Shown: positions 32,208-39,914, numbered from the stretch's first letter. The stretch is 41,104 nt of DNA from Lachnospiraceae bacterium (GCA_017476665.1 JAFUZJ010000046.1:1-41104), one strand, 5' to 3'. Translations and numbers: made by a program. The notes: generated by a model from the letters alone, not told the origin.

Positions 32208-32375
32208 TCATGTAGCGCCGTATTTCTCTTTCAGTCGTTGCAAAATCTCATCCGTCGTCATTTCGCCGCGTTTCTCCTTTTCAATCATTTCCAGCATTTC
32301 TTCAGACGGAGTAAGTCCGTCCACCTTTAATATGCCCACGGCATAATTCCATGCGGTTTCTTTGCTGACCATCAT
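32208..32375 (-). CDS. VbhA-like antitoxin domain protein
   Basis: The 55-residue protein (SKETAWNYAVGILKVDGLTP, SEEMLEMIEKEKRGEMTTDE, ILQRLKEKYG) matches the VbhA-type antitoxin pattern of Fic toxin modules: a helix with xDGLxPS, then EKExxGExTxxDI. The (S/T)xxxE(G/N) inhibitory motif is only partly kept (I...DG). The ATG at 32375 has GGAGG seven bases ahead. No fic gene (HPFxxGNGR) is in the window, so it is an orphan. Confidence 0.7.
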   Translation of the reverse strand: MMVSKETAWNYAVGILKVDGLTPSEEMLEMIEKEKRGEMTTDEILQRLKEKYGAT

Positions 32376-32418
32376 ATTTCTTCCTCCCACATTTTCCTTT
32401 TCTCCATAACGGCAATCA

Positions 32419-32601
32419 TTAACAATGTCCCATTTTTATAATTTCCTTCACATAGCTATCCGCGAATAGCTCTCCTCTGCCAATCTTATAAAGCACATCT
32501 ATCTCTTCGTCCGTCAATATCATACCTGAACAGGCAAAATTGCCTACAACATTGTTTACCATAAATTCAATTTCCTGCTGTGTAAATTTTGTCATGTCCA
32601 T
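32419..32601 (-). CDS. Small protein, possibly a second VbhA-like member
   Basis: The 60-residue protein (FTQQEIEFMVNNVVGNFACS, GMILTDEEIDVLYKIGRGEL, FADSYVKEIIKMGHC) has the same plan as its downstream neighbour: a leading helix, a GM.LT.EE turn, and I..GE....YV.EII. The VbhA-type assignment is weaker here. GGGGGGAGA precedes the ATG at 32601; the ATG at 32595 is also possible. The gap between the two genes is about 44 bases. Confidence 0.5.
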   Translation of the reverse strand: MDMTKFTQQEIEFMVNNVVGNFACSGMILTDEEIDVLYKIGRGELFADSYVKEIIKMGHC

Positions 32602-32670
32602 TCTCCCCCCCAATCTTAATTTGCCGCTAATTCGCATACTCTTTTCTCCCCAGTTTTTTCTCTGTCTACC

Positions 32671-32798
32671 CTATTCATTTTTTCTCATAATTTCCTGTAG
32701 TTTCGGTAACTGAGATAGCACGTCTTCAGGCTCACCATCTTCTATAAACACACAAGAAGTAGCCGTTTCTATAAATCAATCACATATACATATAAACA
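32671..32798 (-). pseudogene. C-terminal fragment of a paralogue of the gene at 30513
   Basis: One minus-strand frame reads ICD-stop-FIETATSCVFIEDGEPED then VLSQLPKLQEIMRKNE and a TAG at 32671. This aligns with ECDRFTETVSRCEFIENGKSED of the gene at 30513. An in-frame TGA stands where the relative has Arg. The homology ends abruptly a few bases from the double-hairpin repeat at 32802. Confidence 0.65.
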
Positions 32799-32801
32799 TT
32801 G

Positions 32802-32890
32802 TATCATAATTCCAGTGCACGCTCTTTGCGCATCTGAAATTGCGAAGCAATTTTAAATGAAATCGTTTACGGTTTCATTTTATCATACAC
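32802..32890 (+). repeat. Double-hairpin intergenic repeat, copy B
   Basis: Starts TATCATAATTCCAGTGCA and ends TTTTATCATAC, as copy A at 15795-15879. Its hairpins are AAATTGC-GAA-GCAATTT (32837-32853) and AAATGAAATCG-TTTA-CGGTTTCATTT (32855-32880, one G-U pair). Stem sequences differ from copy A but pairing is kept. Confidence 0.6.
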
Positions 32891-32903
32891 TTTTGCAGAA
32901 AAG

Positions 32904-32974
32904 GTCACCCGCCGGATGACTTTTTGTCTTTCACAGATATTATAAAAAAGCTGCATACCCGTTTTGTATACAGC
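32904..32974 (-). terminator. Terminator region of the macrodomain gene
   Basis: On the minus strand GCTGTATAC/GTATGCAGC (32950-32974) is followed by TTTTTT, 28 bases past the stop at 33002. A second stem, GTCATCC-GGC-GGGTGAC (32904-32920), is followed by CCTTTTC. Together they should end transcription from the macrodomain gene. Confidence 0.65.
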
Positions 32975-33001
32975 CTTTCATAATGAGTTATTAGCCTTTC
33001 C

Positions 33002-34030
33002 TTATTCCCGCACAATAGAAATCATTTCCAGTCCATAATCATCCAGCGTATGATTCAACTCATATATGTCATATCGCCCATGCTCGATAAACCATCTCAC
33101 CACCACATCAGAACGGTCACAGTCAGAAAGCACATAACCCGCTTTCGCAAGAAAAATTTCCGCCTCTTTCTGTTTCATTTGCAGAGCCAAGATAAATGCG
33201 ATCACCGTATTTTTCTCCGGGTGATAATAGGTATCCTTACGAATTTTTGAAAAGGTCTGTTTGCTCACGCCCGCCCGTTTATAAATCTCCGGATCTTTGT
33301 ATCCGTTTGCATCAATATACCACAGAAGATACTGCTGCCAGGTCTGCCCCACGCTCATATCAATGTCAATCAACATCTCATCCGAAACAGCATCCCAGTC
33401 CCATTCCGGCTCTTTATAGTCGGGATCTGTCAACCTTTCCAAATATTCCTCTGCACTCTTGGACTCAGATCCATAAGTCAGGTCATGCCACATCTCACCG
33501 GCCGCCCCTTGTGCCATCCAATAGATACTCTCGTTCTCCAACACCAAATAAACTTCCATATCCTGCTCTGCAAATTCCTCATATGCATAAACGGCCTCCA
33601 GAAACACGTTGACGAAACAATCTCCCGTCCTTCCAAACCATTCTTCCCTGTCAGCTCCCGTTTTTATTTCTTCTACTATTTTTACGGGCAAAAGCAACGG
33701 AAACGCAATGCTCCCGCAGCCAAGCTCTGCCGCCCGTTTCATACACTGCACATAACAGGTTTTCGCCTTACGCTCAAAGATATTTTGCGCTTTGTCTGCA
33801 AGCTCCGCCATATAGAAAACATACATCGAACGGGATGCAATGGCAGGCGCAGCCGCAAACTCCCCCGGTGCCAAATTCTCAAGTTTATCCTGCTCACTGC
33901 TATCCAGTCCCGCAAACCGATATAATTCTTTCCCGCATTCTCCCAGATAAATCTCTGCCGGTGGTGCCAGGCTCACAACCACATCTGCCTTTACGTTTGC
34001 AATCTCACCTTTTACCAATTGATATGCCAT
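33002..34030 (-). CDS. Macrodomain protein with C-terminal HTH-like domain
   Basis: Residues 1-165 follow a macrodomain plan (MAYQLVKGEIANVKADVVVS at the start, CYVQCMKRAAELGCGSIAFP at the core). The ADP-ribose-contacting NxAN motif after VVVS is replaced by LAPP, so catalysis is doubtful. Residues 225-342 are a helical domain often seen after macro and other signalling domains in Firmicutes (TWQQYLLWYIDANG, EIYKRAGVSKQTFSKIRKD, EAEIFLAKAGYVLS), resembling a helix-turn-helix. The frame reaches an ATG at 34120, but a TATACT -10 at 34128-34133 leaves no room for a ribosome site. The ATG at 34030 has AAGGAG nine bases upstream and is preferred. Probably an ADP-ribose-sensing regulator (inference). 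Confidence 0.75.
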   Translation of the reverse strand: MAYQLVKGEIANVKADVVVSLAPPAEIYLGECGKELYRFAGLDSSEQDKLENLAPGEFAAAPAIASRSMYVFYMAELADKAQNIFERKAKTCYVQCMKRAAELGCGSIAFPLLLPVKIVEEIKTGADREEWFGRTGDCFVNVFLEAVYAYEEFAEQDMEVYLVLENESIYWMAQGAAGEMWHDLTYGSESKSAEEYLERLTDPDYKEPEWDWDAVSDEMLIDIDMSVGQTWQQYLLWYIDANGYKDPEIYKRAGVSKQTFSKIRKDTYYHPEKNTVIAFILALQMKQKEAEIFLAKAGYVLSDCDRSDVVVRWFIEHGRYDIYELNHTLDDYGLEMISIVRE

Positions 34031-34127
34031 ACTATAATGCTCCTTCACCCTTGAATCGCTTGTCTTACAATTGCCGCTGCATTTATAGTGCTTCATGCGT
34101 CTTGTCAGGTAAGTCCTCATTTCTTAA

Positions 34128-34159
34128 AGTATAACATATTTTGTATCTGATAAGGTCAA
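34128..34159 (-). promoter_or_regulatory. Candidate promoter of the macrodomain gene
   Basis: TATACT (34128-34133) with TTGACC (34154-34159), whose 20-base spacing is long. The -35 overlaps a dyad GTCAAC-TGCAC-GTTGAC (34155-34171). The start point would be near 34121. Confidence 0.3.
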
Positions 34160-34232
34160 CTGCACGTTGACTTTTGTAATTCTTTTATTTCTACATGAAA
34201 ATCTATGTCATAATGAAAATCCGTGACACATC

Positions 34233-35672
34233 TCACTTCAGCGCCGGTATCCAAATCTCCCCATCCTCCCCGTTGACCGCACAGGTAAAACAATAGTTCG
34301 GCTGGTAAAATCCTTTTGAGTCTATGCTATACTTTATTTCACATGACTCTACTGAAACAGCAATGGCGCTCCCCGGCAGATAAGAAAATTCTCCATCGGC
34401 AATTTTTTCATAAGCCTCCTGTTCACTGATTGCGGGAAAATCTTTATAGGGCACACAGGAAACCATACCGTTCCTCACGCTTCCAAGACCGAATTCGCCA
34501 TAGTAATCACAGGTAAGGGTACCATTGATCTTTATCCCCTGCTCTTCCATCATGTCTGCAGTAAATCGGTATTTCCCGGGCTGCACTTCCGCAAATTCCG
34601 CTGTTTCCGGCACGCTCGCTCCCATTTTAAACAATGCATTCCGTATGGTTTCTTTCTCCGTCCCGGTCACCGTCTCACCGACTTCTCCTGCCGCCGGATA
34701 CAAAACCTGAAAATCCGTCAATTCATACCCTCCGCCCTGATAGGAAATCCATAAACTGTACCGTGACGGATCAGAATACAGAACCAATGTATTGTCATAG
34801 ACAATCGTCCTGCTCTCATCAATCCTCGTATCCAGATTTTCGAAAATCTCCTCCCCCTTCTCTTTCGCCTCCTGCACAGAAAGGGTCGGCACCTGGTAAA
34901 CGGGAAGGGACGGTTCCGTCCGGTCAAAATCATTTCTGCCACTCATTGTGATAAGATTTTTGTCCAACACCTCCACATATCCGTTTGGATTGTTTCCCAG
35001 CGCCTGCCTTTCGTATGTTCCAAAAATCACAGCAAAACCAAGGACCGTCAAAGCCAAAGGAATCTGCGCGGTCAGAACATCTCTTACCGGAACGTGACCG
35101 CCTTGTACTTTTCTCTGACTGACCGCCAGCCACAGAAACTCTCCCAGCACAAATATTCCATACCCGATCATGGTTCCAACCGTATTTCCAAGCACATCAT
35201 CCAGCTCGAAAATCCCTCTTCGTGTCACCAATTGCAAGATCTCAATCAATAGTGTAAATCCAAATCCTGCCAGATACGTCTTCCAAAATCTGCGAAAAGA
35301 TTTTAACCCGATTGGCAGCCAGAATCCCAGCGGCACGAACATACAAAAGTTAAAAATAATATTCCTCCACGCTGCCGCGGACCAGTGAACCCATGCATCA
35401 CGATAGGAATAAAACAGAGGTTGAATCACAGCATTCTCATACCCATAGTATCCGCCGCGCAACAACAGCGTGACGCCGATCACAACAACCAAATATGCAA
35501 TCAATACTCCCCACCACAATAGTTTCATGAAGGGCAGTTTCTTCTCCCCCTTGCACAATTTTCTATACACCACATAATACCCTGCAAAGAACAGCAAGAT
35601 AAATAGCACTCCTATGATCAATCCGCCCTTTAGATATGCCATACCAATGTGAAATAATTCTGAAATGCTCAA
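34233..35672 (-). CDS. VanZ-family membrane protein with a large extracellular C-terminal region
   Basis: Residues 15-230 hold about five or six membrane segments with the VanZ core (WRNIIFNFCMFVPLGFWLPI, TLLIEILQLVTRRGIFELDDV, LGNTVGTMIGYGIF). Residues 235-479 form a hydrophilic domain with EAYEKIADGEFSYLPGSAIA and YQPNYCFTCAVNGEDGEIWI, resembling YcdB/YycI-type extracellular repeats, presumably outside the membrane. VanZ relatives confer teicoplanin or antimicrobial-peptide tolerance in some hosts, mechanism unsettled. It starts 17 bases after the subtilisin gene stop, so the two are co-transcribed. CAGGGGGATT lies upstream of the ATG. Confidence 0.85.
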   Translation of the reverse strand: MSISELFHIGMAYLKGGLIIGVLFILLFFAGYYVVYRKLCKGEKKLPFMKLLWWGVLIAYLVVVIGVTLLLRGGYYGYENAVIQPLFYSYRDAWVHWSAAAWRNIIFNFCMFVPLGFWLPIGLKSFRRFWKTYLAGFGFTLLIEILQLVTRRGIFELDDVLGNTVGTMIGYGIFVLGEFLWLAVSQRKVQGGHVPVRDVLTAQIPLALTVLGFAVIFGTYERQALGNNPNGYVEVLDKNLITMSGRNDFDRTEPSLPVYQVPTLSVQEAKEKGEEIFENLDTRIDESRTIVYDNTLVLYSDPSRYSLWISYQGGGYELTDFQVLYPAAGEVGETVTGTEKETIRNALFKMGASVPETAEFAEVQPGKYRFTADMMEEQGIKINGTLTCDYYGEFGLGSVRNGMVSCVPYKDFPAISEQEAYEKIADGEFSYLPGSAIAVSVESCEIKYSIDSKGFYQPNYCFTCAVNGEDGEIWIPALK

Positions 35673-35689
35673 TTGAAATCCCCCTGTCC

Positions 35690-36952
35690 CTAATAGTCAT
35701 CCCCAAGTGCTTCCACCAATGCTTCCGGATTCACAATCGTTCCCAATGTATACTCTCTTCCATCCTGCACAATGGTTTGCCGCATCCCTGTCTCAAAAGC
35801 CTTTTGTATGAATATATCCGGTGTGATATCCGGATATTTCTGGGCACACAGCGCATACAGCCCCGCCATCCAAGGAACCGCCCAACTCAATCCGCCCTCT
35901 GCGCAAAATTCGTATCCGTCTACACCGTCCCAGCTCGCATATGTTCTTGCGTCCATGGGAACCAGAAGTGTTTTTTCCGGATCAGGCCAGGAGCCATCCC
36001 TGTAAAAATCATCCTCCCAAAACATTCCCGGCTTATAAGATTCCACTGCATCCGGATCATCTTGAAAATTCCTCCCAAGCCCCATAATAGAAAAATCATA
36101 ATTCATATACGGAGAAGTTGTTAATACAAAGATTCCTGCTTCCTTTGCCCTCTCTATCGCCCTCTGCACCTTTCTCCCATCCGCAGTATTTCCGAACCCC
36201 TTAGAGACAGATATGACGCGGATTTTTTTCTCCTCCGGCAGCAATTCATTGATTTCTATCACCCGGTCGATGCCATCAGCCATCGAACTCACATCACTGC
36301 GGAAACCAACCGGCGTGATCCGCCCAAATGTCGATGCGATATAGTAGACATCTGCATCCGGTGCCACGCCACAGGTATTGCCGACTGCTATGCTAGTGAC
36401 TGCCGATCCGTGCATGGCAGCCCCGGTTCCAAAGCAATGTACAAGCTCATATCCCATCAGCTTGTCCTTATACTCAATGTGATCCGGGTTCAGCCCTTGG
36501 TCAATGATAGCGATACTGACTCCCTTTCCGGTAATCCCCCTCTCATGCAGGTTGCGAATCCCCAGTCCTGGATTTTTGCCAATTTCCAATATGTCTTCTG
36601 GCTCAAATCCTTCCGGCAGCTCTTTGGACCAGACTGTATTCGTATTATAAGTTACTTTCTCTAATGCATCCTCATAACCGGTCAGAGATAAAGAGGAGAT
36701 ATCGCAGCCTCGAAGATCAAATCCCATGGCTCCGTTTGCGCTCGGAAGGGCTGATAATTTCCCCCTATCCCATTGTTCATAGCTCTCTTTCTTGGCAAAA
36801 GCAGGCACTCCTGCCCTGTAATCATCATCTGCCGCCTGCTTCGTCGTGAAACCGATCATTCCCCCTAATAGCCAAACAGCGCAGATTCCTATAATAACTA
36901 TAATCACTGCAATCTTAAGTACTTTTCGAATGTGCTTCTTAAACTTTGACAT
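35690..36952 (-). CDS. Membrane-anchored subtilisin-like serine protease (S8)
   Basis: A hydrophobic N-terminal anchor (residues 12-33) is followed by a propeptide-like segment and a subtilase domain. Catalytic residues are visible: Asp151 in SIAIIDQGLN, His181 in AAMHGSAVTSIAVG and Ser356 in GGLSWAVPWMAGL (the usual GTSxAxP Thr is Leu). VISVSKGFGN marks the substrate-binding strand. At 420 residues it is normal for the family, and it would act at the outer membrane face. GAGGAG precedes the ATG by nine bases. Upstream lie a 49-residue protein and the SEDS gene; downstream is the VanZ-like gene. Its substrate may be an envelope protein from the same cluster (inference). Confidence 0.9.
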   Translation of the reverse strand: MSKFKKHIRKVLKIAVIIVIIGICAVWLLGGMIGFTTKQAADDDYRAGVPAFAKKESYEQWDRGKLSALPSANGAMGFDLRGCDISSLSLTGYEDALEKVTYNTNTVWSKELPEGFEPEDILEIGKNPGLGIRNLHERGITGKGVSIAIIDQGLNPDHIEYKDKLMGYELVHCFGTGAAMHGSAVTSIAVGNTCGVAPDADVYYIASTFGRITPVGFRSDVSSMADGIDRVIEINELLPEEKKIRVISVSKGFGNTADGRKVQRAIERAKEAGIFVLTTSPYMNYDFSIMGLGRNFQDDPDAVESYKPGMFWEDDFYRDGSWPDPEKTLLVPMDARTYASWDGVDGYEFCAEGGLSWAVPWMAGLYALCAQKYPDITPDIFIQKAFETGMRQTIVQDGREYTLGTIVNPEALVEALGDDY

Positions 36953-36985
36953 CTGGTGTACTCCTCTGTTCGTCCGTTCCGATTA

Positions 36986-37135
36986 CTATTCCCTTTCGAA
37001 ACTACTCCCTTTCCATGTTGGCGCTATTTCCATCTTTGCACTCTCATCTGCTGTTTTTGCTGTGATAATTCCACTTTTTTCTATTATGGCTATTCTTGCG
37101 TTCTCTATCAACCTACAAACTGTAGAATCTATCAT
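36986..37135 (-). CDS. Translationally coupled 49-residue small protein
   Basis: The ATG at 37135 overlaps the SEDS stop codon (ATGA), and the frame runs 49 codons to TAG. The product reads MIDSTVCRLIENARIAIIEK, SGIITAKTADESAKMEIAPT, WKGSSFERE: an amphipathic helix and a charged tail without membrane segment. It fills most of the 180-base gap between the SEDS and subtilisin genes. Coupling and protein-like composition support it, but I know no relative. An antisense frame across the gap is not credible. Confidence 0.5.
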   Translation of the reverse strand: MIDSTVCRLIENARIAIIEKSGIITAKTADESAKMEIAPTWKGSSFERE

Positions 37136-38616
37136 TCTCTTTCTGGTAGAGTATGATTTCTCGACTTAGCCTTTTCCGTAAGCGGTATATCCCGATACCG
37201 ATACACGCTCAGCACAAGTCCCAGCAGAATATAACTCACCACGGCCCCACTTCCCCCATAGGATAACAGAGGCAGATATCCTGACATGTAGGGAATCCAT
37301 CCCATATTGTTTAAAAGGTAAACCAATGTCTGGATTCCAAACACCATCCCTACACTGCATCCGACAATCGTTCCCAGTTCATTGGACTGCCGCAAAGCAA
37401 TCTGAAATACTGCCACAATCAGAGCAGCCAAAAGCACCACCGCCGCCACAACAGCAACCTTTCCGCAGCGTGCCGACAACAATGAAATTGCAAAATCGCT
37501 GCGCATAGTCGCGACATCATAGTTGATCCCACCGCCAGACACATTCTCAAGGCTGCTCTCTCCAAACAGCCTGCTGTTTTTTAGCAACCGCATGGCCGTC
37601 AACTGCATGTAATTGAACTGCTCACCATCCAAATAGGCAGCAATTCTCGCCTTTTGGTAATCCATCAACAGAGTTTTTTCGGGTTGCAGAATCACCGCAA
37701 GCATTCCGGCAAGAGCTGCTGTCAAAACACCACAAAGGGCTGCCAGCACCCGTTTTCCCTTCACCTGAAACCACCCACGCCCGATTGCAACAGATAATAC
37801 AACCATGCAGGAAAAGAATATCCATAACGCGTCCGAAGTATCCGGCAGCCGTAACAGCAGATACGGCATCGGCAATGCCCACAGAATACATTTCAGAACC
37901 CCTCCGCAGGATTCTCTGCGGTGGTCATACACGATGGCGCCATAGAATGGCAGGTAAAGATACGCTAATTGCTCCAGCGAAACATGCAGCCCACCCACAC
38001 CGATCCAGAGCATTTTCCCCCTGATCGTAATCGGAAAATAAAACGCGCCCAAGACATATAGTGCTATGAATGCCGCCGCAAGCCATCTCCCCCTGCCTGC
38101 CAGGAAACTGTAATCCAGAAGATAAACAATCACCATAGCAACCAGTCCGATCACCGTCGGTATGAGATTTCTCATGCCCGCGATATTCCATAAAAGTGTA
38201 CTAAACAAGCTAATCAGCAAAATCAATGTAAGCATCCCCCACGCCGGTCTGGGTCTGTGCACCTGATCCAATTGCGTTCCGACAACCACCGGATCTCCCA
38301 TATCCTCTACCGCCTGCGCCGCCGCTTCTTCCTCATTCATTCCCTTTGCCATATATTCTGCTGTCTGACATCCAATATGATCCCTCAATTCTTCGGCAAT
38401 CGCGGTCTGTGCGCGCTTACTCCGCATCTGCCCGGTTACCGTATGAATATACTGCTCCACACCTGCGTTTCTCTCCTTGCCGTAACCCATTTCCACATTT
38501 CTGTTTCTTTCCTCGCCATTATCCTTTTCTACATTATTGCCTTCCTGCACATACTGGTTCGACGTGAGCTTATCCAGCCTGTGAATTTTAATTCCGATCC
38601 TTCCGATTCGTATCAT
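37132..38616 (-). CDS. SEDS-family (FtsW/RodA/SpoVE-like) protein with N-terminal permease-prefix domain
   Basis: Residues 50-120 form a cytoplasmic prefix domain (VEQYIHTVTGQMRSKRAQTA, then EELRDHIGCQTAEYMAKGMN, EEEAAAQAVEDMGDP) of the type found on PadR-linked membrane proteins. Residues 125-475 hold about ten membrane segments. The SEDS-specific Asp of the large extracellular loop is kept as Asp374 in RSDFAISLL, and LPLLSYGGSG (448-457) is the family signature. SEDS proteins polymerise peptidoglycan glycan strands with a class B penicillin-binding protein, and none is encoded here. The start overlaps the PadR stop (ATGA), with GGGAGG six bases upstream. The glutamates after the usual DF..svi.EE are replaced by AR. 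Confidence 0.88.
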   Translation of the reverse strand: MIRIGRIGIKIHRLDKLTSNQYVQEGNNVEKDNGEERNRNVEMGYGKERNAGVEQYIHTVTGQMRSKRAQTAIAEELRDHIGCQTAEYMAKGMNEEEAAAQAVEDMGDPVVVGTQLDQVHRPRPAWGMLTLILLISLFSTLLWNIAGMRNLIPTVIGLVAMVIVYLLDYSFLAGRGRWLAAAFIALYVLGAFYFPITIRGKMLWIGVGGLHVSLEQLAYLYLPFYGAIVYDHRRESCGGVLKCILWALPMPYLLLRLPDTSDALWIFFSCMVVLSVAIGRGWFQVKGKRVLAALCGVLTAALAGMLAVILQPEKTLLMDYQKARIAAYLDGEQFNYMQLTAMRLLKNSRLFGESSLENVSGGGINYDVATMRSDFAISLLSARCGKVAVVAAVVLLAALIVAVFQIALRQSNELGTIVGCSVGMVFGIQTLVYLLNNMGWIPYMSGYLPLLSYGGSGAVVSYILLGLVLSVYRYRDIPLTEKAKSRNHTLPERE

Positions 38617-38948
38617 GCCAAACCTCCCATTGAAAGCACATTGAGCACTGCGTCTTTATACAATGTCCATTCCTCTGTTTTGCTCTGCAAATACTTCTTC
38701 CCGGATTTGGTGATGTGATAATATTTTCTCATTTTCCCAACTGCCTCTTCCTCGTAGGAAGTCACCAAGCCTTTCGATTCCAGCCCGTGTAACAAGGGAT
38801 ACAAGGTGCCCGCCTTTAACTCAAATACATTCTGGGAACGCTCCCGCAATGTTTCAATCATCTCGTAACCGTACATATCTTTTTCTGACAACAGTTTCAA
38901 AAGCATCATGCCTGTGCTCCCTGCTATCAACATTTTATCGATTGCCAT
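38613..38948 (-). CDS. PadR-family transcriptional regulator
   Basis: The 111-residue winged-helix protein carries the PadR pattern: MLLKLLSEKDMYGYEMIETL, LKAGTLYPLLHGLESKGLVT, KMRKYYHITKSGKKYL. PadR repressors commonly sit first in small operons of membrane proteins. Here it is coupled by ATGA to the SEDS gene. A good promoter with a dyad in its spacer lies upstream, which fits autoregulation of the PadR/SEDS/small protein (and perhaps protease/VanZ) transcript. GGAGGGATATTAT precedes the ATG. Confidence 0.92.
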   Translation of the reverse strand: MAIDKMLIAGSTGMMLLKLLSEKDMYGYEMIETLRERSQNVFELKAGTLYPLLHGLESKGLVTSYEEEAVGKMRKYYHITKSGKKYLQSKTEEWTLYKDAVLNVLSMGGLA

Positions 38949-39013
38949 ATAATATCCCTCCGTTTCGTATTTTTTCGTTAAATTATCCTTTTTAATATAT
39001 ATCGGCTGTCTAT

Positions 39014-39042
39014 ATATTATATCGACTTTCGATATATGTCAA
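39014..39042 (-). promoter_or_regulatory. PadR operon promoter with operator dyad
   Basis: TTGACA (39037-39042) with TAATAT (39014-39019, 17-base spacer) or TATAAT (39016-39021, 15-base spacer). Between them lies TATATCG-ACTTT-CGATATA (39018-39036), where a PadR dimer could block RNA polymerase. Confidence 0.6.
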
Positions 39043-39128
39043 GACCACTATTTCATATTCTTCACAAATCTCCTTGAAATTTTTTGAAACCTTTCTTAAT
39101 TTTTCTTCGAAACCTGCCTTTATAACTC

Positions 39129-39157
39129 TTGTTCATGCAAAATTCTGCCGATATAAT
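39129..39157 (+). promoter_or_regulatory. Promoter of the plus-strand gene; exact sigma-28-type -10
   Basis: GCCGATAT (39147-39154) equals the -10 consensus of the sigma-D/sigma-28 class, but no TAAA lies at the usual distance. An overlapping vegetative reading is TTGTTC (39129-39134) and TATAAT (39152-39157) with 17-base spacing. Start would be near 39164. Confidence 0.45.
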
Positions 39158-39214
39158 CCTTGCAAGGATGCCACGCCAGACAAACGGATTTGCACACATT
39201 GGCAGGGGGGATTT

Positions 39215-39838
39215 ATGAACATGAATCATTTCAATATTGCCGGAAAGGAAACCTCTTCTGTACAGTCAAACTCACTTGATGCAAAAACTAACCTTGCAAA
39301 TCAGATTCTTGACCAGATAAATAGTGGAATGGAGGAGCTTTCAGAGGAAAAACGGCAGAAAATGGATGCCAAAATACTCGCCAAACTGGAATCCGGCAAG
39401 AAACTGAGCGAAAAAGAGATGCAATATTTAAGGAAATACAATCCTGCACTATATGCAAAAGCACTGCGCATCCAGCTCAAGATCAAGCATCTCGAAGAAC
39501 AGTTAAAGCATGCGAAATCCAAGGAAGAAGTCACAACCATAGAGACTTTCGCCATAGGCAGTATTTCCAAAAATGATCCCGATAGGAAAGCTCTCATTGC
39601 CGCAATCAACAATGTGATGCAGGATTTCAAATCGTCAAAGGCTTATCAGAATCTGCCCGTCAGAGAAGAAGACGGCAGAAACATACAAAACGGCTGGAAA
39701 CCCGAGGCGGCTGAAGATGAAGACGCGGATAAAGAACAGGAATTCGGAACGAACATCTGCTATTCCGCCGAACATGGAGGCTATCAGATTCTTTTTGCAA
39801 ATACCAACTCTGCCGCTGTATGGAACACAACAACATAG
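39215..39838 (+). CDS. Hypothetical coiled-coil protein, the only clear plus-strand gene
   Basis: The 207-residue product starts MNMNHFNIAGKETSSVQSNS. It has a charged helical core (GMEELSEEKRQKMDAKILAK, LESGKKLSEKEMQYLRKYNP, LRIQLKIKHLEEQLKHAKSK) with heptad-like spacing and an acidic tail. No signal peptide. I recall related KKLSxKEMxYLRxxNPxLY proteins in motile Lachnospiraceae, function unknown. GGGGGG lies five bases before the ATG at 39215; the ATG at 39221 is also possible. A longer in-frame extension to 39074 has no ribosome site and crosses the promoter. It converges on the gene at 39915. Confidence 0.7.
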   Translation: MNMNHFNIAGKETSSVQSNSLDAKTNLANQILDQINSGMEELSEEKRQKMDAKILAKLESGKKLSEKEMQYLRKYNPALYAKALRIQLKIKHLEEQLKHAKSKEEVTTIETFAIGSISKNDPDRKALIAAINNVMQDFKSSKAYQNLPVREEDGRNIQNGWKPEAAEDEDADKEQEFGTNICYSAEHGGYQILFANTNSAAVWNTTT

Positions 39839-39840
39839 AC

Positions 39841-39884
39841 AAACGCCTGTAAGGATCTTTCCGATTCCCTACAGGCGTTTTTTC
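39841..39884 (+). terminator. Terminator after the plus-strand gene
   Basis: AAACGCCTGT (39841-39850) and ACAGGCGTTT (39871-39880) form a perfect stem followed by a T-run, three bases past the stop. It lies between convergent genes and may serve both. Confidence 0.85.
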
Positions 39885-39914
39885 CACCTCGATTTATTAT
39901 ATCTATAATGATAT

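Noticed and set aside
34155-34171. GTCAAC-TGCAC-GTTGAC dyad as a firm operator
   Set aside because: Six-base arms are short and the promoter it would overlap has a poor 20-base spacer; mentioned only as context.
36846-37169. A hydrophobic plus-strand frame across the SEDS/subtilisin gap
   Set aside because: It is antisense to two real genes and to the coupled 49-residue frame; its hydrophobicity reflects the complement of an A-rich message.
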